From the NCBI RefSeq assembly GCF_030295765.1, contig NZ_AP027292.1, forward strand, positions 496,001-560,000: 64,000 bases of DNA, given 5' to 3'. The DNA comes from Neptuniibacter halophilus. GTDB lineage: Bacteria; Pseudomonadota; Gammaproteobacteria; Pseudomonadales; Balneatricaceae. Below the pieces are notes generated by a model, which was not told the origin of the DNA, made no database searches, and saw nothing but the letters and a program-made list of their open reading frames with translations. Below, one piece after another: positions 57,458 to 64,000 of the stretch. How positions within the stretch are numbered: the first letter of the stretch is position 1; every line of letters starts with the position of its first letter. The position numbers were made by a program, and so were the translations under genes.

Positions 57458-57898
57458 TTATTCGAGCACGTAGTCGATGTAGTCTTCTACTTCGATCTCG
57501 TTATCTTTCACTTCATACCAGTTAAGAACAGAGGCGCCGGATTCGATCACACTCTTCTGGTCACCGCTGATCAGAGGGTGCCATTCCGGCAGATCCTTCC
57601 CTTCATGAATCAGGCGATAAGCACAGGTAGGCGGCAGCCAGTGGAAGGCATCCACATCCTGAGGACGCAGCTTAACGCAGTCCGGTACCAGCTTGCAGCG
57701 ATCTTCATAGCGGGTACAGCGACAGGTTTCAAAATCGAGCAGATGACAGACCACCGAGGTGTAGAACACCTCCTGTGTGTCTTCATCCTCAAGCTTATGC
57801 AAACAACACAAAGCGCAGCCGTCACACAGAGACTCCCACTCGGTGGGCGTCATCTCCTGCAGCGACTTACTGCGCCAGAATACTTCCTGAGCTGACAC
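57458..57898 (-). CDS. ycgN: YcgN family cysteine-cluster protein (UPF0260)
   Basis: 146 residues. The cysteine cluster is clear: LCDGCALCCLHKL, VVCHLLDFETCRCTRYEDR and CKLVPDCVKLRP, followed by WLPPTCAYRL. The family is thought to bind a metal or Fe-S cluster; its role is not established. Cytoplasmic. Last gene of the dnaX operon, starting directly after the ycgL stop and converging on the Amt fusion with a two-base gap. Confidence 0.94.
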   Translation of the reverse strand: MSAQEVFWRSKSLQEMTPTEWESLCDGCALCCLHKLEDEDTQEVFYTSVVCHLLDFETCRCTRYEDRCKLVPDCVKLRPQDVDAFHWLPPTCAYRLIHEGKDLPEWHPLISGDQKSVIESGASVLNWYEVKDNEIEVEDYIDYVLE

Positions 57899-58186
57899 TT
57901 AGCGTACACCTGTTTCAGGACGATCCTGATGCAGATCCAGCAGGTAATCCTCTTTCGGTGGCGGCATCTGCAGGAAGTAACCTTTGTTTTCGATCTCTTC
58001 CAGCACTTTATCCGTATCCACACGCGCCAGTTTGCGCTGTGAAGTCAGCGGGATATCCATAACATGTCTGGGCTTACCAAACATTTCCAGCAGTGCTTCC
58101 GGCACCTGGCTCAACTGGTCACGCTTATCCACATACAGATACATCTCATCCTTCCGCGGACTCAGATAAACAGAGCAAATTTTCAT
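57899..58186 (-). CDS. ycgL: YcgL domain protein
   Basis: 95 residues, whole-family length. Hallmarks are CSVYLSPRKDEMYLYVDK, VPEALLEMFGKPRHVMDIPL and a YFLQMPPP finish. Function not established. It lies 12 bases after rnd and directly before ycgN, an order also known from Pseudomonas. Confidence 0.94.
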   Translation of the reverse strand: MKICSVYLSPRKDEMYLYVDKRDQLSQVPEALLEMFGKPRHVMDIPLTSQRKLARVDTDKVLEEIENKGYFLQMPPPKEDYLLDLHQDRPETGVR

Positions 58187-58198
58187 AGGTACAGCACC

Positions 58199-59383
58199 TT
58201 AAGTTCTAAGTTTTTCAATTCGTTCCAGTTCGGCAAGCAACGCTTCGCCAATCAGCTCCTGACGCCAGGCCGACATTTCCTGTGGCAGGACATATTCACC
58301 ACACTCAAGGCCCGAGCGAATTAACGCCTCCAGCTCTTTACGTCGCAACAGAATCTCCGGCGCAATATCCAGTGCTTCAGCTTTGTTGCGGGCGATCGCC
58401 TTGAGCTTTTTCAGATGCTTGTTCCAGAAAAAGTGCAACGGCCCCGGAATCGGCTCCGGCGGATAAGTATCCGCACTGCGCTGACTCTCCTTAAGGAACC
58501 CCAGAATGGTCTCACCATCCTGACGCAAAATACGCTTTTTGACCTCATCCAGACGGGACAGATCAGCCATACTCTGCGGCCAACGCTCAATAATCTGCAA
58601 CAACGCCTGATTGCGCAAAATCCGGTTACGCGGCACATCCCGAACCCGCGCCTCACGCTCACGCCAGGCGGTCAGGTCACGCAGCGCCGCGATCTTGTGC
58701 TCAGGAATACGCCACATCTGCGAGAAACGCTTATAGTAATCATAGCCTTCCGGATCATCTTCGCGAGCCACCGCCAGTAAAGCGTCATTTTCCTGCTCTG
58801 CCCAGTGGTACTGGCCACGCTGTTCCAGCGCCGCCTGCTGCATGGCATAGATCGCTGGCAGATAAGCCACATCCAGTGCAGCGTACTTCTCCTGACTATC
58901 CGTCAGGGGACGCTGCAGCCAGTCAGAGGTAGTTTCATGCTTAGCCAGCTCAACTCCAAGTTTCTGCTCCAGCATCCGCTGCAGCCCCATCGAGAAGCCC
59001 CAGCCCAGAAGTGCCGCCGCGATCTGCGTATCAAACAACGGCTCCGGTAAAACATCCAGCATCTTGATAAACAGCTCAAGATCCTCACTGGAGGCGTGCA
59101 TCAGTTTAAGCACTGAGGAATCGGTAAACAGCGTTTTAAGCGGCGTAAAATCGTCGATTTCAAGCGGGTCAATCAGGTAACAGGCACGATCATCGGCAAC
59201 CTGAATCAGCCCCGGAATCGGGTAGAAGGTTTCTACCCGCTGGAACTCGGTGTCCAGCGCAATCAGCGGCAAACGACGCCACTGCTCACAATACTCTGCC
59301 AGTTGTGCGCTGCTGGTAATCCACTGTGGCTGTTCCGCCGAGGCTTCCAACACCTGCCATTGATATTCCGCTGAATTGCTCAT
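58199..59383 (-). CDS. rnd: Ribonuclease D
   Basis: 394 residues from the ATG at 59383 (GAGG five bases upstream); the longer frame to 59446 would run back through the end of recR. The DEDD exonuclease domain is in residues 1-200: IALDTEFQRVETFYP (exo I), LMHASSEDLELF (exo II), KYAALDVAYLPAIYAM (exo III with Tyr). An HRDC domain follows (about 215-290, REREARVRDVPRNRIL), plus the C-terminal second helical region. It trims the 3' ends of tRNA precursors and other stable RNAs. It starts 7 bases after recR. Confidence 0.95.
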   Translation of the reverse strand: MSNSAEYQWQVLEASAEQPQWITSSAQLAEYCEQWRRLPLIALDTEFQRVETFYPIPGLIQVADDRACYLIDPLEIDDFTPLKTLFTDSSVLKLMHASSEDLELFIKMLDVLPEPLFDTQIAAALLGWGFSMGLQRMLEQKLGVELAKHETTSDWLQRPLTDSQEKYAALDVAYLPAIYAMQQAALEQRGQYHWAEQENDALLAVAREDDPEGYDYYKRFSQMWRIPEHKIAALRDLTAWREREARVRDVPRNRILRNQALLQIIERWPQSMADLSRLDEVKKRILRQDGETILGFLKESQRSADTYPPEPIPGPLHFFWNKHLKKLKAIARNKAEALDIAPEILLRRKELEALIRSGLECGEYVLPQEMSAWRQELIGEALLAELERIEKLRT

Positions 59384-59390
59384 CCAAACC

Positions 59391-59990
59391 TCAAAGCAGT
59401 GAACGACGCCCCGCCAGCGCATGCGCCAGGGTGCCACCATCCACAAATTCCAGTTCCCCGCCTACAGGTACACCGTGGGCGATACGGCTCACCTTGATCC
59501 CAAGATCCTTCACCTGAGCCGCAATAAAGTGTGACGTTGCTTCGCCTTCGACCGTCGGGTTAGTCGCCAGAATAAGCTCTTTAACCTCGGTTGTTTTGAT
59601 CAGCTCAAGTAACTGATCAATACCCAGATCTTCAGGACCGATACCATCAATCGGCGAGAGGTGCCCTGATAGAACAAAGTAACGCCCGTTGTAGCCGCCG
59701 GTCTGCTCGACCGCCAGTACATCAATCGGCGATTCCAGCACACAGAGCAGAGAGGCATCACGCCCATCAGAAGCACAGATATCGCAGATGTCAGCTTCAG
59801 ACAGGGTTCGGCACTGGCGACAATGACCGATTTCAGCCACCGCCTTTGTTAACGCTTCGGCAAGGTCCAGAGCGCCACGCTCATCCCGCTCCAGCAGATG
59901 AAAAGCCATCCGCTGAGCGGACTTAGGGCCTACCCCGGGCAGACAACGCAACGATGTAATCAGTTGCTGAATTAAAGGACTGAACGACAT
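59391..59990 (-). CDS. recR: Recombination protein RecR
   Basis: 199 residues. It has an N-terminal helix-hairpin-helix ([20 protein letters not shown]), a four-Cys zinc motif ([16 protein letters not shown]), a Toprim domain ([20 protein letters not shown]) and the conserved C-terminal [19 protein letters not shown]. RecR with RecO and RecF loads RecA on gapped DNA. It lies between ybaB and rnd with gaps of 3 and 7 bases. Confidence 0.97.
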   Translation of the reverse strand: MSFSPLIQQLITSLRCLPGVGPKSAQRMAFHLLERDERGALDLAEALTKAVAEIGHCRQCRTLSEADICDICASDGRDASLLCVLESPIDVLAVEQTGGYNGRYFVLSGHLSPIDGIGPEDLGIDQLLELIKTTEVKELILATNPTVEGEATSHFIAAQVKDLGIKVSRIAHGVPVGGELEFVDGGTLAHALAGRRSLL

Positions 59991-59993
59991 CGA

Positions 59994-60320
59994 TCAGAAC
60001 GGCATATTGAAACCGGGAGGCATGCCCATGCCGCCGGTGACTTCAGCCATTTTTTCCTGGGTGTAGCTTTCGATTTTACGCACCGCATCGTTAACCGCTG
60101 CAGCGATCAGATCTTCGAGGATCTCTTTATCTTCTTCCATCAGGCTGTCATCAATGCTGATGCTTTTCACATCATGACGACCATTCATCACGACTTTGAC
60201 CAGACCCGCACCGGATTCACCGGTCTGTTCAGCTTTAGCGATCTGTTCCTGGGCTTTCTGCAGATTTTCCTGCATTTTCTGGGCCTGTTTCATCAGGTTA
60301 CCCATTCCACCTTTCATCAT
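59994..60320 (-). CDS. ybaB: YbaB/EbfC nucleoid-associated protein
   Basis: 108 residues with the family pattern: [20 protein letters not shown] (N-terminal helix), [21 protein letters not shown], and a C-terminal helix and Gly/Pro-rich tail. Dimers bind DNA with little sequence preference. It sits between dnaX and recR, the standard order. Confidence 0.96.
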   Translation of the reverse strand: MMKGGMGNLMKQAQKMQENLQKAQEQIAKAEQTGESGAGLVKVVMNGRHDVKSISIDDSLMEEDKEILEDLIAAAVNDAVRKIESYTQEKMAEVTGGMGMPPGFNMPF

Positions 60321-60333
60321 TTCTTACCTCTAA

Positions 60334-62403
60334 TTAATCAACAGGCAACACAGATGAGAGCTCAATCTGTGCATCAAATTGTTGTTGCAGCAACTGTACG
60401 GTTGCATCGTTGCGGATCGACTCCACGGCTTCAGCGTGGCGCTCCTCCCGCTTGCGGTTCATATACTGGGCCGGCGTTTCCTGTTGCTGGGGCGCCTGAA
60501 TAAAGTCTACCTGAACCGGATTACCGAAATAATCAGCCAGTGCCGCACAGATCCGCTCACGCTGTACTTCGTTGAGCATGGTGTGCTGCTCTTTTGTGTA
60601 ATGCAGAGCGATGCCGCTGCCACTTACCTGCTCCAGCGAGAGGTTAGTTGCCAGACTCTCGGTCATCCCGGTCAGCCCCATACTTCGGCTGATATGTACC
60701 CAGTGTTCCGGCTGAACTTCTGCCAGATTGCGCGGGCACGGAAGAATTTCAACCTCTGTTTTGGCGACCTGAATCGAGCGATCGAGTCGCGGCGCACTGA
60801 CCGGCGCCGTCTCGGGTACCACCTGAGACTCCTGATGAGATTCAGACGGCGGCTCCTGATGAGATTCAGCAGACGGATAACCGGAGTCAGTATAAGCCCC
60901 GCTGTAATCATCACTGGCGGGAGGAATATCAGCTTCATCCCAGGGCGGAGCGTCTTGCTCGCCCTGTACTGGCAACGCTTCAGGCTTTTTTGCGCGATTT
61001 ACCCCGGCTTCCGGTGGCGTATTGGCCTCATAGCCATTCTGCATCACTTGTGCAGGCTGGGCCATTAAAGCCGGTGCGGGTTCCGGCGCAGGCGCCGCAG
61101 CTACCGCAGCGGGTGGGGATAGATTTTCAGCCGGGGCAGCCTCAACCCGGGCAGCCTCAATTTGAGGAGCCTCAACCGGGGCAGTGGGAGGCTGAGCAGC
61201 TTCATGCCCAGCCAGTGCAGGTGCAGGTGCAGGTGCAGGTGCAGGTGCATCAATAGTATGCGCAGCGGGTGATACACTCTCAGGCGGGTTCGTTAAACTG
61301 GTTTGCCGCGGTTTGGCACCCGCCGGACGGAACGCCAGCATGCGCAACAGAACCATTTCCAGACCTTCACGAGGATCAGGCACAAACGGCAGATCCTTGC
61401 GCCCCATCAGCGCCACCTGATAGTAAAGCTGAACATCTTCAGCGCTGAGCTGAGCGGCCAGTTCACTGATCTGAATCTGGTCTCCCATGCTGTTGTCCAC
61501 CGCATCAGGCAGCGCCTGCGCAACGGCAATACGGTGCAGAACACTGATCAGATCCGCCAGCACGGTATTGTAGTCCGGCGAGAACTGGGCCAGATCAGTC
61601 ACCGCCGCCATCAGGCCACGGGCATCACCGGCTGCCAGACAATTCAGCATCTGATAAACCAGACGCTGATCGATAGTTCCGAGCATCGCCCGGACATCCG
61701 CTTCATTGATCTCGCCGGCACCAAAGGCTATCGCCTGATCGGTGAGACTCATCGCATCACGCATTGAACCATCTGCCGAACGGGCCAGCAGCCACAGCGC
61801 TGGCTCCTCAAAACGGATCTGCTCTTCACCCAGTACGTGAGTCAGATGGCTGACTATCCGTTCCGGTATCAGGTTTTTGAGATTAAACTGCAGGCAACGT
61901 GAGAGAATCGTAATCGGCAGCTTCTGCGGATCGGTTGTCGCCAGCAGAAACTTAACATGCGGGGGTGGCTCCTCCAGCGTTTTCAGCAGCGCATTGAAGG
62001 AATGGGTTGAGAGCATGTGAACCTCGTCAATGAGGTAAACCTTGTAGCGGCCGTGAGTCGGTGCATACTGCACGTTCTCCATCAGCTCGCGGGTGTCTTC
62101 AACCTTGGTACGTGACGCTGCATCCACCTCAATCAGATCGACAAAACGGCCTTCTGCAATCTCCGTGCAGGCCGAGCAGACACCACAAGGGGTGGAGGAC
62201 ACGCCCTTCTCACAGTTAAGCGATTTGGCAAACAGACGTGCGATTGAGGTTTTACCTACACCACGGGTCCCGGTAAACAGGTAAGCATGGTGCAGCCGGT
62301 CATCATCGAGGGCGTTTACCAGTGCCTTCAGCACATGCTCCTGACCAACCATCTCCTGAAATTTTGCCGGACGCCACTTACGCGCCAGAACCTGATAGCT
62401 CAT
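60334..62403 (-). CDS. dnaX: DNA polymerase III subunits tau and gamma
   Basis: 689 residues, first gene of a six-gene operon. The clamp-loader ATPase is at residues 1-370: Walker A GTRGVGKTS, a four-Cys zinc site with CGVCSAC, Walker B LIDEVHMLS and sensor TTDPQKLPITILSRC. A Pro/Ala-rich linker (about 370-540) includes a hexanucleotide repeat. The C-terminal domain binds the polymerase and helicase in tau. A programmed frameshift signal at codons 471-473 should also yield a shorter gamma of about 474 residues. Confidence 0.96.
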   Translation of the reverse strand: MSYQVLARKWRPAKFQEMVGQEHVLKALVNALDDDRLHHAYLFTGTRGVGKTSIARLFAKSLNCEKGVSSTPCGVCSACTEIAEGRFVDLIEVDAASRTKVEDTRELMENVQYAPTHGRYKVYLIDEVHMLSTHSFNALLKTLEEPPPHVKFLLATTDPQKLPITILSRCLQFNLKNLIPERIVSHLTHVLGEEQIRFEEPALWLLARSADGSMRDAMSLTDQAIAFGAGEINEADVRAMLGTIDQRLVYQMLNCLAAGDARGLMAAVTDLAQFSPDYNTVLADLISVLHRIAVAQALPDAVDNSMGDQIQISELAAQLSAEDVQLYYQVALMGRKDLPFVPDPREGLEMVLLRMLAFRPAGAKPRQTSLTNPPESVSPAAHTIDAPAPAPAPAPALAGHEAAQPPTAPVEAPQIEAARVEAAPAENLSPPAAVAAAPAPEPAPALMAQPAQVMQNGYEANTPPEAGVNRAKKPEALPVQGEQDAPPWDEADIPPASDDYSGAYTDSGYPSAESHQEPPSESHQESQVVPETAPVSAPRLDRSIQVAKTEVEILPCPRNLAEVQPEHWVHISRSMGLTGMTESLATNLSLEQVSGSGIALHYTKEQHTMLNEVQRERICAALADYFGNPVQVDFIQAPQQQETPAQYMNRKREERHAEAVESIRNDATVQLLQQQFDAQIELSSVLPVD
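60980..60991 (-). promoter_or_regulatory. Programmed -1 frameshift site in dnaX
   Basis: Codons 471-473 read GCA AAA AAG, containing the heptamer A AAA AAG (60991-60985), the same as in E. coli dnaX. After a -1 slip the ribosome reads GCC then TGA (60982-60980), ending after about 474 residues, the gamma form. A GGGG stretch about 10 bases upstream could act as the internal Shine-Dalgarno. A strong GC-rich stem (CAGGGC and GAGC pairing with GCTC and GCCCTG) begins about 20 bases downstream. Confidence 0.85.
61215..61249 (-). repeat. Hexanucleotide repeat in the dnaX linker
   Basis: Five copies of GTGCAG plus GTGCA (plus strand) encode an alternating Pro-Ala run in the linker between the ATPase and C-terminal domains. 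In-frame copy change would only lengthen or shorten the linker. Confidence 0.9.
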
Positions 62404-62486
62404 CTGTAATCTGCTTCTAAGGAATTGTCGAAAAACAGTGCACTATGCTACCTGCTGAGCGGTTTTTAAGCCAGTTAAACCTGAGC

Positions 62487-64000
62487 TCAGAGGCTGAGCT
62501 GACCCGCCGCCAGGAGTGCTGCGGCTGCCTCGGGTGCCAGCGGCCGTGAAAACAGATAGCCCTGCCCTTTATCGCAGCCCAACTGCTGCAGAATCTCCAG
62601 TTGCAGCGGGGTTTCCAGCCCTTCGGCCACTACCAGAATATCCAGACTGTGAGCCATCTTGATGATCGTTTCCATAATCGCCTGCTCCGGCACACCTACC
62701 CCCAGTTCAGCGGTAAACGTACGATCCACTTTAAGGATATCCACCGGCAACTGACGCAGGTAGTTCAGTGAGGAGTAACCACTGCCGAAATCATCCAGTT
62801 CGACCTGCAGCCCCATCTCCCGGATCTCTTCCAGCACCGGCATGATGCTCTGAATATTTTCGATCACCGCAGTTTCGGTAATCTCGATATTCAGGTATTG
62901 CTCGATGCCCGGGTACTGCTCAAACTGGCGCCGCATCTGAGGCAGTAACTGAGGGTCTGAAAGCTGCCGTGGCGACAGGTTCACCGAGATCCGCTGACCG
63001 TCCACTATCTGCCCCTGCTGCTGCCATTGATCCACTTGTTTACAGACATTCGCCATCACCCACTGACCCAGGGGCATGATCAGCCCGCTGCGCTCCGCCA
63101 CTGGAATAAAGTCCGCCGGCGAAACAAAGCTGCCATCCTCACGCTGCCAGCGCAGTAAGGCTTCCATGCCAAGAATTTTCTGGCTTTGCAGACAGACTTT
63201 TGGCTGGTAGACAAGGCTGAACACCTCCTGCTCAATCGCCTTGCGCAGATCAGCCTTAATCTGGATCAACTCCAGATTCTTCCGGTTCAGCTCCGGATCA
63301 AAGAAGCAGATCTGATCCCGCCCCTTGCTTTTCGCGCTGTACATAGCCGCGTCCGCATGCCTGATCAGCGTTTCGCCATCACGGGCATCATCCGGATAAA
63401 GGGCGATGCCGATACTGGCGCCAATATAGACATCGGTATTTTTCAGGCGGAAAGGCTGCTTCAGGCTGTCGAGAACATTAGACGCCACCACCAGTGCCAT
63501 ATTCGCTTTAAAGATCCCCGGCAATATCAAAATAAACTCATCACCGCCCCAGCGCACCACGGTATCACTGCTTCTGACCTGATCCTGAATACGCTGCGCC
63601 GCCTCCACCAGCAGCCGGTCACCGTATTCATGCCCCAGTGAATCATTCACATGCTTAAAGAAATCCAGATCGATAAACACCAGCGCCAGCGCTTCGTGGT
63701 GCCGGTCGGCCAGTTTCATATCATGCGACAGCCGCTCCCGGCACATGCTGCGATTGGCCAGATTGGTCAGCGGATCAAAATAGGCCATATTGCGCAGAGA
63801 ATCTTCGGTCTTTTTCTGCTCCGATATGTCGGTAAAAACACCAAAGTAACCATCAATCTGCCCTTGTTCATCAAAGATAGTTTTGACGGTCAGCCATTCA
63901 GGGTAGATCTCTCCGCTCTTTTTCCGGTTCCAGATCTCGCCGGACCAGCTCCCCTGATGCTCAATCTCCTGCCACATCTGCTCGTAAAATGAGGGGGTCT
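62487..64000 (-). CDS. PAS-GGDEF-EAL protein, partial (5' end beyond the window)
   Basis: About 504 residues visible; the frame stays open to the right edge (SFYEQMWQEIEHQGSW), so the ATG at 63977 is internal. The end of a PAS/PAC domain (WSGEIWNRKKSGEIYPEW, DISEQKK) is followed by GGDEF (RWGGDEF, with RxxD site RSSD five residues before) and EAL (MEALLRW, EITETAV, DDFGSGYSSLNYL, VVAEGLET). Both domains keep their key residues, so it may both make and degrade cyclic-di-GMP. It lies 83 bases upstream of dnaX on the same strand. Confidence 0.93.
   Translation of the reverse strand, partial: TPSFYEQMWQEIEHQGSWSGEIWNRKKSGEIYPEWLTVKTIFDEQGQIDGYFGVFTDISEQKKTEDSLRNMAYFDPLTNLANRSMCRERLSHDMKLADRHHEALALVFIDLDFFKHVNDSLGHEYGDRLLVEAAQRIQDQVRSSDTVVRWGGDEFILILPGIFKANMALVVASNVLDSLKQPFRLKNTDVYIGASIGIALYPDDARDGETLIRHADAAMYSAKSKGRDQICFFDPELNRKNLELIQIKADLRKAIEQEVFSLVYQPKVCLQSQKILGMEALLRWQREDGSFVSPADFIPVAERSGLIMPLGQWVMANVCKQVDQWQQQGQIVDGQRISVNLSPRQLSDPQLLPQMRRQFEQYPGIEQYLNIEITETAVIENIQSIMPVLEEIREMGLQVELDDFGSGYSSLNYLRQLPVDILKVDRTFTAELGVGVPEQAIMETIIKMAHSLDILVVAEGLETPLQLEILQQLGCDKGQGYLFSRPLAPEAAAALLAAGQLSL

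Overview
The window looks like chromosome from a marine gammaproteobacterium of the Oceanospirillales type. This is inferred from gene content, not from a search. The supporting signs are the dnaX-ybaB-recR-rnd-ycgL-ycgN block, Mks condensin genes, DUF3422 and BolA proteins, two giant LapA-type adhesins, and many cyclic-di-GMP enzymes. No 16S rRNA gene is present, so genus cannot be set.

Layout. 1-10 kb: a partial HAD dehalogenase, an orphan SAH-hydrolase-like NAD-binding protein divergent from a PAS-GGDEF cyclase, an envelope operon (ABC exporter, phospholipase-D synthase, glycine-zipper lipoprotein), a YdcH-type protein, ogt, a DUF3422-bolA pair and two unrecognised genes. 11-16.6 kb: a three-gene SMC operon (mksF-mksE-mksB, equivalent to Wadjet jetA-jetB-jetC) without the jetD nuclease. 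16.8-34.4 kb: two giant type-I-secreted adhesins on the minus strand. They share the N-terminal retention module and a di-alanine LapG-type cleavage site, but carry unrelated repeat arrays (15 x 351 bp VCBS, apparently identical; 19 x 300 bp Ig-like, mosaic). 34.8-35.4 kb: four tRNA genes (Asn, Asn, Pro, Pro) and a fragment of the tRNA-Pro 3' end. 35.4-42.5 kb: an accessory stretch that looks more AT-rich by eye, with small secreted or membrane hypotheticals, a Sel1 protein, a zinc-ribbon/PEGA protein, a frameshifted PAS-GGDEF gene and a decayed gene remnant. 42.5-45.5 kb: an autotransporter-barrel protein and a lipoprotein hydrolase. 45.5-54.3 kb: an HD-GYP phosphodiesterase, an M18 aminopeptidase with an FKBP lipoprotein, Prc protease, a coiled-coil membrane protein and rpsA. 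54.3-57.5 kb: an ammonium transporter fused to PAS-GGDEF-EAL. 57.5-62.4 kb: the six-gene dnaX operon, whose first gene carries an E. coli-like programmed frameshift signal. 62.5-64 kb: a partial PAS-GGDEF-EAL gene.

How the parts may work together. Five genes make or break cyclic-di-GMP (one broken). LapA-type adhesins with di-alanine sites are, in characterised systems, kept on or released from the surface under cyclic-di-GMP control through LapD and LapG. The adhesins and the signalling enzymes may therefore belong to one attachment programme, with ammonium sensing (the Amt fusion) as a possible input. The adhesin transporter and LapD/LapG are not in the window, so this link is inference.
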